DNA of 64,000 bases, taken from the NCBI GenBank assembly GCA_020698575.1, contig CM036252.1:27109206-27173205 (forward strand), read 5' to 3'. Below are positions 46,461 through 58,470 of the stretch, in pieces. The translations under genes and the position numbers were made by a program. The stretch comes from Bostrychus sinensis. Taxonomy: Eukaryota > Chordata > Actinopteri > Gobiiformes > Eleotridae. Positions within the stretch are counted from its first letter, which is position 1; each line of letters begins with the position of its first letter. The notes beneath the pieces are model-generated. The model was not told the origin of the DNA. It did not search any database and saw only the letters and a list, made by a program, of their open reading frames with translations.

Positions 46461-47032
46461 TAGGTTTATGATATATAATAATATATGGTATACAGTATAT
46501 TTTGTTATATATGAATAAGAGTGTCACCCATTAATTTACTATTAGCAGCGCATTGTACTTATCCACCATTTCCTTAATACTTTGAAGCACCTATATCATG
46601 ATTTTAGACAAAGACATTAAATTTGCTTTGAAGACAGCCATCCACTTTCTGTTAGATCTTTTTATAACCCTGTAGAGAATACCATAAATCCCAGGTATAA
46701 ATAGGAAATTACTCAAATCACAGGAGTATTATCTCAACACAACCTGAGCACATCTGAATATCTCCATTTCCTTTGAAGCTCTTTGAACTGCCAATCACAC
46801 AACACTATCACTCTCTCCATTACACTATAGCTTTGTTTGTTTGGTAAAATCTTTTTAGCCGTATCCGTGTTTATGTGTACTACTGGCTTTGTTCTTACCG
46901 GCTTTGTTCTCTTTTGAACTTGTAAAATCTCTCTTGGCGACTAAAGGTATTTCAAAACTATTCCCAGAATGCCTGCTGTCCAAATTTTTAAAAAAGCTAG
47001 AAGAAGAAGAACTCAATATCAAGTAAAAATTA
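46461..47032. other. unassigned sequence
   Basis: Nothing recognised. Confidence 0.3.
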
Positions 47033-47372
47033 CTAGTACTGCTATTGTTACTGCTACTGCTACTACAACTTCTTGTGCTATTTCTACCACTACCACATCT
47101 ATTACTCCTGCTGCTGCTAATGTTACTGCTATGACTACTACTGCTATACGACTCCTGATACTACTGCAACTAGGACTACTAGTACAGCAGTTACTATTAC
47201 CACTTCTTCTACTACCACTACTACTTCTGTGACTATTACTGTTACTGCCACTACTACTTGTACTACCCACATTGCCACCAAGGTCAAAAATACTTTTACT
47301 CATTGGAGATGCTAAGAAATTAATTGAGAAAAAAGTTTTTAAAAATGTACTCAAAAAGTAAAGTTTATTTGA
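47033..47372. repeat. longest ACY-trinucleotide array with shared flanks
   Basis: About 230 bp of ACT/GCT/ACC-like triplets. The triplet phase is kept to about 47145, then shifts by one base and is kept again to about 47275. The flank 'aaaatacttttactcattgg' and 'tactcaaaaagtaaagttt' follows. The Thr-rich and Leu-rich open frames reflect the two phases and are not a gene. Confidence 0.7.
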
Positions 47373-47741
47373 CACTCAAACAGCTATTAGGTCACATTGA
47401 CCTCTCTCACCTATTAAAATGTAACTCTGTCTGAATAAAAACCCTATGTTTCCCAGTATTTGACTTTACCTAAAATTGTGTTATATATCATGATATGAGG
47501 TTTGTGGATTCTGGAATAAAAGAGAGGGTGAAAAAAAGGCTATACCTAGAACAGGGATGAGGTCAATTTGACCTCCATTACTCCTAATGCAAAAATTGTA
47601 AATAGTTGCGATTATAGCTCTCAACAGTGCATTAGTCAGACACACAGCTCAGAACACTTTACATTAACGCCTCACATTACCCTTATTAATAGTTTTCAGC
47701 CCTGTGACATTCACATTCTACCAGAGGGTAAAACAGACATG
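47373..47741. other. unassigned sequence
   Basis: Nothing recognised. Confidence 0.3.
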
Positions 47742-47749
47742 GTGGAGAC

Positions 47750-48484
47750 TAGGGATGCACCGATACCACTTTTTTTCAAACCGATACGAGTACGAGTACT
47801 TCCATTTGAGTACTCGCTGATACCGAGTACCGATACGAGTACTTATATAGGGGTAACTTTATAGTTTATACAGTCACACTGCTGTATCTCATTCATCCCA
47901 TACCGTGTCGTCTTTTTGCCGTCTATCCCCGCTCTGCGATGCTAAGTTATTTTTACATCAGAGTGGTTTGAACACAGCTAACCATGGCTAAAATTAGCTG
48001 AATATGGACATGTTATACCTCATTTTAAAGCTTAGATTCTCCTCTATTCAGTCGCTTAAATCATTTTAAAGACAGATTGAGCATCTGCGCATAACCAGCG
48101 GAAATTCGCCATTACATACAGGAGCTAACACAATTAGCAACGGTACTTCTTATGTTTTATCAGACAACAACTGCTTCAGACTCCGCGCTTATATCATTTT
48201 CGGGACAACTAGGACAACAAAAGGACAACTGCTTAAGTTTTAGGACTCACGTATGATTTGGGATAAGTCTGGTTGAGCAGAATGTAGAGTCAGCTTTGCT
48301 TTTATCTCCATACAGTTCACTTTGAAATCCTTCTGCACGTCTCTTACTGCTCTGCTGAGAGGGGAAGGTCACGTGACAGCGCTGTACAGTGGTATCGGTT
48401 GTTGGTATCGGGCCACTTTTATGAATACGAGTACGAGGACATGGTATCGGTACCGATACTTGTATCGGTATCGGTGCATCCCTA
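47750..48484. mobile_element. non-autonomous hAT element, 735 bp, perfect TIR and duplication
   Basis: An 18-bp perfect TIR, tagggatgcaccgatacc, is at both ends. An identical 8-bp gtggagac lies at 47742-47749 and 48485-48492. Subterminal gagtac/gataccg repeats are abundant at both ends, typical transposase-binding arrays. No coding part. Intact ends and duplication suggest a fairly recent insertion. Confidence 0.93.
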
Positions 48485-48492
48485 GTGGAGAC

Positions 48493-49610
48493 ATGGCAGC
48501 AGGCAGGAGGAGACACAGCCAAATAAGTATTTAGATGGCCTAACTATGCAGGAATAATTCAATATGGCCAAAAACTACAAATATTCAGCACCTGTGAACT
48601 GTATGAGAAACCACTGCCTTTTTTGAGCCGCTGACCGCAGCCAAGCCACTGCTGAGCTGGACTTCTGCGACATATACATATAACGGTCCTTATGCTAAAA
48701 TAAAATTTAATAAATCCTTCTGTGGAAACGTTCATAAAATTTTGATGTCCTATTATTTAATGAATTTTACATGGTAATTTGAAAAGCAAAGCAAAAAAAA
48801 AAAACTTCCATATTGCAATTAAATTACATACTCAGTAACAGCAGTAGCAGCAGTAGATACTTTCCATCACATTCATAATTGTAATTCCAAATGCATCTTA
48901 CTCATTTGCTGATTCGGTAACTTAGCCATTTCCTTAATACATCAAAGCATGATATAGTTCTGCTGTATATGCAGAAGAGAGAGAGAGAAGCTTGGAGCAG
49001 CGTCATTAAGTTCCATCTCCACGTCTTGACCTCTTACACATGTGTAAGTGTATCCTTCCCACACAAAGTCACTGCATAAACGGCTAAAGTAACATCTATA
49101 TGCCTCTATATTCACCTATCCATGTAAATTACACTTACAAAATGAGTGAATGCTATGATTTCTTATTTTATCAATTGCTGCTGACCGAGAGATTCCCAGC
49201 TTGGATGTTTTTTCTGAGGACAAGGCTATTACACTCCATCTCAACATAGTATTCCATAGAGAAAAGTTCTATACAGTACATGCAAAAGTAATCCCAAGTA
49301 CTTTTTGGCTGCTCCCTTACTTTCAGGAGTTCCTTCGCATTTTTTTGGACATCCTGCACCAAATGTGGAGAAATAAACAGGGAGCTCACAGACAGACAGC
49401 ATCCCATAACAATCTTTTTTTTCAACATAAATGCTACACAATAAGAAAGAAAGAAAGAAACAAACAAACAATAATAGTCACACATGTTGTAGTCAAGACC
49501 ATACTAAATTAACCAAGACCAGTCTGAGACTAGAGTGAACCGAGACCAAGACAAGGCAGAGACTTTTTGGGTTCGAGACTGAAACCTGTGACCTAAAACT
49601 AAATAAAGGG
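48493..49610. other. unassigned sequence with small repeat scraps
   Basis: Holds a short 'cagcagtagcagcagtag' (48838-48856), which is the reverse complement of the ACY array type, a 'ggctgctcccttactttcag' scrap near 49307, and an aaag/aaac microsatellite at 49445-49470. No gene. Confidence 0.4.
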
Positions 49611-49708
49611 GAAAAGTAAAATGTGTTTGAGGGTATGTTTTTGATGGGGGAACAACATTATAACATGGTAGAAAGCTCAGTTGATTTAGCATACTATAGC
49701 CCCTTTAA
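49611..49708. mobile_element. TTAA-family terminal fragment
   Basis: 'gagggtatgtttttgatggg' and 'gaacaacattataacatggt' with 'agcatactatagcccctt' ending at TTAA 49705-49708. Only the right TIR arm remains. Confidence 0.65.
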
Positions 49709-49744
49709 CAATAGTAAAATTACTAATAGGATCTCAAAAATCTA

Positions 49745-50163
49745 CCGTATTTTCCACACTATAGGGTGCTCCGGATTATAAGGCAAAACAAAACAGTCAG
49801 ATAAGTCAGTCAGTCAAACTTTATTCAACGCGTTCACCATAACTCCCAAACAGTGTGAACAAAAAACACAATCTGAAACCGCTAAATCAAACAGTTAATG
49901 TTATAACAAAATACAACACAATACACTCACTTTTTCAGTTCATTCCTCGTCCACAAATCCCTCAAATTCTTCATCTTCAGTGTCCAAGTTAAACAGTTGG
50001 GTGATTACGGCAATATTATGGTGAAGCACAGCATGTATTACTCCGCGATGCCCCTGACTATGGTAGCCATAAATAAATTCATATATAAGGCGCTCTGGAT
50101 TATAAGGCGTTCTTTGAGAAGATTGAAGGCTTTTAAGTGCACCCTATAGTGTGGAAAATACGG
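49745..50163 (-). mobile_element. TA-flanked mariner/pogo-type MITE with perfect 25-bp TIR
   Basis: A perfect 25-bp TIR starting ccgtattttccacactatag is at both ends, flanked by TA (49743-49744 and 50164-50165). The length is 419 bp. On the minus strand a transposase tail is kept (50030-49940). The family ('ccgtattttcc.cactataaggc') is widespread in fish. Superfamily (pogo/Tc1-mariner versus another TA-targeting group) is inferred. Confidence 0.85.
49940..50030 (-). pseudogene. transposase C-terminal acidic tail
   Basis: The minus-strand frame reads ITQLFNLDTEDEEFEGFVDE and ends in a TGA stop (49942-49940). The acidic DSxxEFEGF-type tail is usual at the end of Tigger/pogo-like transposases. 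The rest of the gene was lost when the element became a MITE. Confidence 0.55.
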
Positions 50164-50248
50164 TAGTTTGGAACACAGTTATATAGAGACACACAAAAAA
50201 TTGCAATTATCCAACGTATAGCCCACCTCAAGTTTGATGATGTTAGAG

Positions 50249-51013
50249 TAGAGGTAAGATCCTAAGCCCGAGCCCGAGTCCGAGCCCGACCCGGCCCGAA
50301 ATTCGGGTCGGGTAGGGACTAAAATGACAATCATTACGTTCGGGTCGGGCCGGGCTTCTCTCTCGCTGACTTTTTTAATAAATATATGTTTATAAAAATG
50401 TATACTAAAACGATGTGTGGATACTAAACTAAGGAATACTTGTTATAAATAAATAATTTGGTTAAAACAGAGAAGGCGCTGTGAGGTAATTGCTATATAA
50501 CTACTACTAAACAGGAAGCGCAGAGCCAGGGCACGCTTTGCGCACGTGTCGTGAATGTAATCTTCCCTTCGCAAGTCCGCATCTATTTTGTTTAGGTATC
50601 CCTGATATGGAGCAGCAAGAAGTCAAGGATAAACTTAAGACAGGGGAACTGAAAAGGCAAACACGCACCGCCAGTAAGAGTGAGGCTGCAGTATTTCTCC
50701 GCGTAATTAAGCGAGTGCGCATCAAGATCTCTCTTTCACTCTCTTTGTCTGGCCTCTTATTCTGTGTTCCAGCGTTATTTCGTTGTGCAAATGCATTTAT
50801 CATGATCATAAAAATATGTAGATTATTTTAACCTTAAGAAATCTTGCGTTTTTTTCTGCCAAAAATACTATGGGATAAATTGAAATTTCGGGTTTGCTTC
50901 AAGCTCGGGCCTGCAAATCAAGTTAATTGGTCGGGCTCGGGCTGGGTTGGGCTTTAATGCCCGCGGGCCTGGGTCGGGTCGGGCTGGATTTTTTAGGCCC
51001 GATCTTACCTCTA
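50249..51013 (+). mobile_element. hAT element, 765 bp, with transposase N-terminus
   Basis: Ends tagaggtaagatc and the inverted gatcttacctcta are flanked by identical tgttagag (50241-50248 and 51014-51021). CG-rich subterminal arrays of cgggtcgggc/gcccgagccc are at both ends. The interior holds part of a transposase first exon (50607). Internal deletion made it non-autonomous. Confidence 0.93.
50607..50690 (+). pseudogene. hAT transposase N-terminal fragment
   Basis: From ATG 50607 the frame reads MEQQEVKDKLKTGELKRQ, then TASKSE. 'EVKxKLxxGExKxQ....KSE' is the N-terminal start of Ac-like hAT transposases that precedes a BED finger. The following residues lose similarity, which fits an internal deletion joining to 3' sequence. 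Confidence 0.6.
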
Positions 51014-51021
51014 TGTTAGAG

Positions 51022-52167
51022 TGAAAATGACCAAATCAGTCTTGACACCAAACAGCTTTCCGATAAAAATTCTGTGTCCACTAAATGCCCTTATGGTCTT
51101 ACTGATGCCGTAAGAAGACTTCATGAAGGAGCTTCTTTATAAAGTGTTCACTTATCCTTAATTAATGTTTGACTGTGGTCCACTGAACTGTGTCAGCTCC
51201 GTTTGAATATCCTCCTCCTAAGAAACTTTTAATTAGCTATAATTAAACATGCTAAGAGTGTGCATGTGAGCAGCTTAAGCTTGTCTAATCTTCAACTGCT
51301 ATCACTATTGTCAGACACAAGTGTATATAGCATACAGTGGTCATGAACTTGTATTGCTGACCAAATATTACAAAAAAGTACATACTTTGGAAGAAAAAGG
51401 TGGGACCCCTGGAGTTCTGCCTCTGAAGCGAAAGCATCCCAATGTGCATGTGGATAAGCCGATAATGGGCGGCCAAATGTCTTTCAACTCCACTGGAAGC
51501 CTTTAATGCTGCAGAATAACTTGTTACATTGAGGCTCTGAGATGTGAATCTGCATAAACATAAGATTATTCATTTTCAGATCATATTTTCTTCCAAGATT
51601 TATTGACACAAGATTGTAAAAGAGGCTGTAATATTATGTTTGCCAAGTTCCAGGGTTATGTAAGACTGAACCGACTGAGTTTCTACAAAGTGTGAAAAGT
51701 TATTATTAGTTGTGCTTAAGAAAAAGTACATTGGAAGCTGGAACTTTGAGATGTCAAAAGTATATGTGTTTGGTAACTACTGACTAAAGTCACTGTGAAA
51801 AAACTTCAAGTCATAAGTTTGTCTTCCTTGGACTTGAAACAAATGTTTTTTGGTTTTTTTTCTTTATTATTGTAGCCTTTAGCTCTAAATGAGCAATAAA
51901 CAATATGTGTAAGCCAGTGTCCTTGTCACACAACAAAGATTGTCCTGCCACAACCTTGCTCTGTGGCTAGCCATATGTGAAACTAAAATGCTCAGGTCAT
52001 GATCTTGAAATTTTGTTAAGTTTAGCCATTTAGTTGATCAATGGAGCTCATTCATGAGACCTTCTTATACTAAGATTTGCACTTAAGCACTATTTAGGAC
52101 TTTTAGACTTTTCTCAACTGAAGATCTTCTGAAAAAACACTCTTATTTAGAACATCCTCTTTTAGAG
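51022..52167. other. unassigned sequence
   Basis: Nothing recognised. Confidence 0.35.
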
Positions 52168-52175
52168 GTTGGCTG

Positions 52176-53552
52176 CAGGGCTTAATTTGTAAATCAAACA
52201 ATGCCGGAACAAAAAATGCGCTTTGACACCGGAGTCCACAAGGCCAACACTGATACCTGAATGTAGACACAACACAATGCTTAGGGACACACTAAAATAC
52301 CAAGCAACTGCTCATTTATACTCAATTTTAAATTATATTTTAACATATTTGTTAACGTTATTATACATTAGAGCATTTCACTTCAGTGTAATGTGTCAGT
52401 GTACGTTTGTTTGATTGCACAGCTGATCGAGAATTCAGCTGCTACACATAATTACTGTGCTTTTGTAGACTCGCTCTGTCATAGACCTACTGTGTGGCCA
52501 CCAGTCTGAAGCAAGAACACAGACTCATGCAGCTGTGGTCTGTATAAACAAAGTCTAGACTAGGAAAGGGAGCACACGGCAGCAGTAAGCTTTCAGCCTA
52601 TGTTTCTCCTTTTGCTTCTTTTTAGTGACTGCTGTGGAGCGCGCAGTCTTCTGTGTAATGGCTCCAGGCTCTGTGACCCTCAGCACGTTAGCTCGAGCTC
52701 ACAGATGCGTTTGAACAAACAAAAAAGAACAAACTGCTGTGGATCTATGTCCTGTGCGCACAGGAGGTATAATGGAGGAATAAAAAGCACACATTAAGGG
52801 CGCGTGGCGTAAGGCTTCTCTGCATAACTATGGCTATGTAACAGTGAAACTGGCATTTAACTGGCCCTGGGTCTCATCCTGTGACCCAAGCTCAGCGCAT
52901 TAGCTCTAGCTTCCATATGCATTTGAGTAAAAGAACAAACTGAGGTGCCACTGCCATGTCCCGTGCGCTCTTGGGTGCAGTGGGGAAATAACGTGGCACA
53001 TCCAGAGCGCAGCACTGTAGGTCCCCTCCGCGTAACCAAAGTCAGGACAAACCTCAACAGATTTACTGTCTCCTGTCTGTAAGCAAACATCACTTTTGAC
53101 TTAAAGAGCAGCAGTCAGCTGTAGCTCCACTCTGTTTCTAAAACCCCACAGCCTACTATGGCTCTCGTGCAGCTCTGTGGATGCAGCAGTGATGGGATGG
53201 TGAATAGATTTTTCAGTTTGACGTGAAGGTCTTTTCCACAGGATTCCCTGTACACTCTATAGACGCGAATTACAGCGCGGGGACAGTCTATGTTGAAGCG
53301 CATTATTGTGAAGGGCTCAAGCAAAATGAAGCATGGCTTTTATGTTTAAAACATATGCATTTCTGTGTAATTACACTGCTGACATTCAACACAGATTTAG
53401 GAGGTCCAAAGAGTCAAATGTAGCCAACACTTTGTTCTGAGTTGTGTCTGAGTTAGCAGATCCAAGCAAACAGTTGCCAGATTGGGCCAGCATCAAAATA
53501 AGGGAGTTTCCGGATCCTGTTCCGGCAAGATCCGACTCAAATTAAGCCCTGG
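52176..53552. mobile_element. hAT element, 1377 bp, 8-bp duplication, internal repeat
   Basis: A perfect 14-bp TIR, cagggcttaatttg, is at both ends. Identical gttggctg lies at 52168-52175 and 53553-53560. The interior is CpG-rich and has a diverged tandem duplication of about 200 bp (about 52660-52830 versus 52865-53045; shared 'agaacaaactg' and 'agc.cagcgc/acgttagctc'). No transposase frame. Confidence 0.9.
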
Positions 53553-53560
53553 TTGGCTGG

Positions 53561-53789
53561 TCAGGATCACATATAAAGATCTTATAGATATATTTTGACA
53601 TCAGTTATTGCCCCATGCCTATTTCAGACCTCTGGATACAAGAAAATCATGTAGTGTTAACAGTCCATTTAATAGGCAAAATCTATTTCTTTCAGTTGCT
53701 CACTTTAGTGGTTTGCGTTTGATAGGTTAGGTAAGATATACTTACACTGTGTCCATAGGGAAATTTGTCCTCTGCATTTGACCCATCCT
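53561..53789. other. short unassigned spacer
   Basis: Nothing recognised. Confidence 0.3.
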
Positions 53790-54060
53790 TCAATACTGCT
53801 GGGGCAACCTGTCAGGAGACGTGGGAGACCACAGGGACCCTTCCACAGATCATGAACCAGGATCCTGGCTAGCCTGTTGTGCATGTGGAGGATTATCCTG
53901 TTGTGCATGTTTTAGGTTGATGGAGGAAACCCACCCAGACACGGGGAGAACACGCAAACTCCACACAGAAAGGCCCCACATGGTCTGGGAATCAAACCCA
54001 GGACATTCTTGCTGTGAGGCTAAAGTGCTAACCACTTTGACACAGTGCCACCTTCGAGTT
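53790..54060 (-). repeat. tRNA-derived SINE, minus orientation
   Basis: The minus strand reads 'agtggttagcactttagcct', 'cacagcaagaatgtcctggg' and a B box ggtttgattcccag. Then come 'ggggcctttctgtgtggag' and 'tctccccgtgtctgggtgg'. It is the best-kept member of the family also at 1 and 11575. A 'ttgtgcatgt' duplication lies near 53877-53910. Confidence 0.8.
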
Positions 54061-55489
54061 TGGGACTGACACAAAGGTGACTATTAGGAACCTTTGGGAA
54101 ACAGCATGTAAGTAAGTGTTAAGACAAAGGAATAAGTCCTGCCTCATGTATTCAGATAAAACAAGACTGTGCCCAACCATGACACGACAAAACAATTCCC
54201 TCAAGAAAACTACAGAAGTCAGCCTATTTACTTCAGCAATGACCCACAGAACAATAACAGATCTAAACTGTAGCTTTGAAAATGTTCTTAAATGCTTCCA
54301 CCTTTAGCCCTTCATTTAGCCCTGCACTGTCCGACTCCTCTAAACAAAAAAAGACTTCACATCTTCAGCCTCTAGAGATCATGGTAGAGGTAAATTGCTG
54401 TGGGGGAACGTGTCTCTGAGTTTATTTACGAGTGGCCAGGCCTTCAGAAGTGTCAAGGGTCGTCGGGAGGGCCCCTCCGGCTGGACGTCCTAAGTGGATC
54501 CTTAATGAAGCGCTCTACGAAGCAAACAGACAGGCGGACGTCAGGACCCGTGTGGACACTCACCTCTAAGTCTAATTGCCTTGAGTCCTATTGATTCTGG
54601 AGACCCTCGCGCCTCTCCCTGTGTGATCCCTCGGTCTGGCCTGTAATCCCTTCACACTCTTGTCCACTGAGTTTCTGATGTGATTAGCAGTATTGATCAG
54701 GGCGTCTGAGCGTGTCTTTGGAAAGGAGATGGAGGATGTGAGCTCTCAGAAGATTTCTCCAACAAAGGATGTACGTAATGCCAAGATTCAGAGAGCAGGA
54801 TGCCATTAACTATGCACTTAAACCCTTGACAGAAATCTGTAAAATGTGAAAATGTGTGTAGTATACATGCCAAGTCAATAGGTGGTGCTGGAATTTTTCC
54901 CAGCTCAACACTTTATCGAGCCAAAAAGCATCACAATCCAGGTATACTTTTTGTGTTGGTCCCAAGCTCAGATAAGAAGAGAAGGTTGTGTCAGGAAGGG
55001 TATCTAGCTGGCACAAATTAAACAAGCAAATCATCAATATGACTTATTGGAAGATGATGACAGTGATATGCTGTAGTGATACTGTACATATGGAGTCAAA
55101 ATAAAATAAAATTTGACTGGAAAGTCTATTAGGAGGTCTTCCATAAAAATACTTAAAAAACCCAATCATATCTAAGATACTCACGGGCATATAAACACTC
55201 AGTATTACAACCATGTGGTATTTATTGCAATTAACCAAAATTGTTTCAAATTATGTGGTTTACAGGTATTTCATTGTTCTAAAATAAAGACCATATGGAA
55301 GTGGTAGGTGGTGATGGTCACAAAGAGTTTCTGGCATTTTTCCAAATATATTTCACTGCAGAATAATTAATTTCTCAGAAAGTAAGTTCACAAAATATTC
55401 ATTATGAAGCACTTTGCATGCAATGGATTTTGTTTTGTCGTAAAAGCCTTTTAAACGCAAACTGAGTACAAGGCCCAACCCAGAACTCA
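54061..55489. other. unassigned sequence with a conserved-looking core
   Basis: 54400-54760 is GC-balanced, repeat-free and CpG-bearing, and could be a regulatory block. The 64-codon plus frame has no recognisable domain or splice sites. The rest is unremarkable. Confidence 0.28.
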
Positions 55490-55685
55490 GTAGTCAGGTG
55501 GCAGAGCAGAAGTAGTAGTCAGTCGGTAGACACGTTTGCCCACTAACCCAAAGGTTGGTGGTTCAATCTCCAGTTACTGGCATTGCACACCTATTTTGCC
55601 TGTATGAATGTGTCAGTGCGTCAGTGAATTTGGTGGTGGTCAGAAAGGCCGTAGATGCAGATTGGCAGCTATCTCACCAATTTTA
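55490..55685 (+). repeat. tRNA-SINE, second family, truncated
   Basis: Head 'agtcagtcggtagacacg', then 'cccaaaggttggtggttcaa' with B-box-like ggttcaatctcc. Body 'gcctgtatgaatgtgtcag' follows. The tail is replaced by the LINE at 55686. Confidence 0.65.
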
Positions 55686-56125
55686 ACCTCGCTCCACTGG
55701 CTGCCAGCGCATTTTAGAGTTTTAATATTTTTTTATTTACCTTTAAGTGTCTAAATGGTCTTGCTCCTTCTTATCCGTCTGACCTGATCCATCTTTATGT
55801 CCCCTCACATGCTCTCAGGTCAGCAACTTGCTGTCCCCAAAACTAAATGCAAACTTTGTGGGGACCATGCTTTTTCTGTTGCTGCCCCTAAACTATGGAA
55901 TCAGCTGCCATTAGAGATTAGACAGACCCAGTCTCTGCCTGTTTCACTTCTAAAAATTCACCTTTTTTCACTGGCTTTTAACACAGTGGAAAATGGTTTT
56001 ATTCCTGTTGCTTGTACTGAAATTTTAAAATCTTTTAACTTGAGTATTATTTTATTGTATCCTGGTTATATTTTATGTCGTATAATGATCTGTCTTTGTA
56101 CAGTTTTTAAAGTGCTTTAGAAATC
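55686..56125 (+). pseudogene. LINE C-terminal remnant, third copy
   Basis: Reads in pieces: LHWLPAHFRVLIFF-like start (about 55690), then SDLIHLYVPSHALRS and GDHAFSVAAPKLWNQLPLEI, RQTQSLPVSL and a final KIHLFSLAFN. This is the same kind of L2/CR1-group tail as at 7055, but a distinct subfamily. The 3' UTR ends 'gcactttagaaatccaacta'-like without an ATT run. Frameshifts break the left part. Confidence 0.75.
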
Positions 56126-57532
56126 CAACTACTAGTTATACAGCTACTGGGGAAATTCATTGTCTAAAATATCCATCTAGCCATCTAGCTCTAGGCAGCA
56201 GTTTGATCCTGACTTCATTTAACCAGACCCCATACTGTCACACACTCTCTACCTCTCCATGTCTCCTCCTGCCTCCGGGAAATTAAAAATACTCTATTTC
56301 CATGTGATTAAAGGTGTCTTGGTTCCTCCCAGGTGAAGGAGATAAGGTGGTTTAGATCTTGTTTTCGGATGAGGCCTGGTTCAGAAAGAGAGTAAAAAGT
56401 GACTTCATCTAATCTGGCTCTATCTCGTGATCGATCGGCACAGCCCTGGACCCCGCTGATAACTCTTGCCAATTAGAACAGAGCTTCGAAGCCAGCAGAG
56501 CACTCATCCAGAGTCACCTACTGTACCTCAGGCGTATACAGGCTTATCTGACGCTGGGAGATTCACTGGAGTTTAGGGGGAGGGGGCCTGTGGAGGGAAC
56601 CAGTGTAGAGGAGGGAGAGGGGTAGTTTGTGCCCTGAGGAAGGAAGAGGGATACTGGAGGGCATGAAGATGAAATGTTCACCTGAGAGTAGAGTCTTTTT
56701 TTTTTATTATCACAGGACATGAACATGCATTACTATGTGGGGTTATTACTAGTTGTAGTTGTAGCACTAGTATTTTTATTTATAGAAGTTACACTGCACA
56801 GAATCATAAACTACTGCTTGTTCATACTGTGTGAGGGTTCACACGTTGAATCAGGCTCTAGTCTGGAAACAGTGTGTAGCGCTGGCGATCAGGACGCTAA
56901 CGCCACTTGCTGTTGCAGTGTTGATGTGCATGGAAAAAGTCAATAAATCAAAAGAGAAAAATGTGTGGTCACGTTTGTGGCTGGGAAAAGCCCTGTTGTT
57001 GTTGAGGATGCACTGGAGTTTTTCTATTGGTCACACGTCTTACAGAGATAGTATGAGCAGCGAGAAGCAGACACACTCTGAGACCAATCTTCCAAAATAT
57101 CTGACACTGCCTGATATGTTGCAGTCTGATTGGTCATAGGACAGCTGCATTTGTGAGCTTTGTCCCTGTCTCGCTGTAAGACATACAACCACTATTTTTG
57201 AGCTACAATGGGCGTTTTTTTCCTTTCGTCTATGCCTGGTTTTAGGCAGTGCACCCTCTGTGCAATGTGGTAAAACAACCAAAATTACCTTCCAATGACT
57301 TCCACTTCTAATATCTAAAGCTACTGCAAGAAGTAGCAATCACACTCATAAAAAATCATGTTTTTGTGATGTTGTTCTCTAGGATGTGCTGCATTTATGT
57401 TCAACCAGTCACACAACCACAGCATAGGGTGTAAAATATTAGATTTAGATCAGACATAAAACTTTCTCTTGCAATAAAAAGTGGACAGAAGGGAGATATA
57501 GTCTACATATGCATCTACCTCAAGATATCACT
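56126..57532. other. unassigned sequence with a conserved-looking core
   Basis: 56380-56540 (containing 'cgtgatcgatcggcacagcc' and 'cttgccaattagaacaga') looks constrained but is non-coding. The rest is unremarkable. Confidence 0.28.
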
Positions 57533-58052
57533 TTAGAGTTCCTATACTATGCTTTTCTTAGGCTTTTTAAAAAGGTGTTGGACACCTTTGCCTTAGTATT
57601 TTACAGTGTATAACTTAAAATAATGTATATGTATGGGAAGTGTCTTTTTTTGGGCAGCTGTCGCTTTCAATGTGCAGAGAACACTTGGGTTAGGTGTCTG
57701 ATGCCCTCTGCTGGGGACTGGACAGAGCATAAAATGGCTGTTTAGCATGGCTATTGGCAACATAACGCACAAAATAGATAAATGAGCTCACTGCTTTGTA
57801 GTGACAGCAATTGAAGCGCTGAAATGATCAGAACAGGTCCGGTGACAATGTCTGGGCTTTAGAAATGTGCAGGAGCACTTCCTGGTTTCATGTGTCTACA
57901 TAGAGCCATGACATTTTTAGCTCTTGAGGAAATTACTCAAACATTTGTGAATGAAACCAACACTACTACAAATATGTTTTTGGGGTCCAAACAACATTAG
58001 AACATAGTTAAAAGCCCAAAAAAGTTGACTTGGCATAATAGGAGATCTTTAA
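57533..58052. mobile_element. TTAA-family MITE, full length, 520 bp
   Basis: Left end ttagagttcctatactatgc and right end, inverted, ttaaagatctcctattatgc. TTAA is at 58049-58052, with a decayed TTAG on the left. The interior shares sequence with 6094 ('caggagcacttcctggtttc') and, inverted, with 22044. Confidence 0.75.
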
Positions 58053-58470
58053 CAGAAAGTCAGACATTGTAACCAACAGTGTCTTATAGAGCCAAATAAA
58101 TAAAAATATTCTTTGAAAGGGAAACCTGCAAACATAACACTATCTAAAAAAGATTGCTGTAACCTGACAACTGACCAAAAACCATATACAATTCAAGACC
58201 TCGACGCTTGAGGAGAGGCCAATGCAATTACCAAAAAGAAGATGCAAAGAAGCTATGTTTATAGTTGAACTCAAAGTACAAGCTTTCACCCAATCATAAA
58301 ACACATTCAGTCGTTTATTTGCATCAAAAATATGTAAATTCCTCCTCTGCCATCTCTTGGTATGAATATTTATTTAGGCCTCCAGCTCCAACAAAACAAA
58401 GTGGCTTTTCCTCAACTACTGCTTCTTATGAAAATGTAAATCCTTTCTACAAGCTAAAGTTCCATTGAGT
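58053..58470 (-). other. intron sequence downstream of the sorcs exon
   Basis: Read right to left it follows the donor site of the exon at 58477. No repeat recognised. Confidence 0.5.

Noticed and set aside
46969..47232. Thr- and Leu-rich open frame
   Set aside because: By-product of the ACY-trinucleotide array; the residue change reflects a one-base phase shift.
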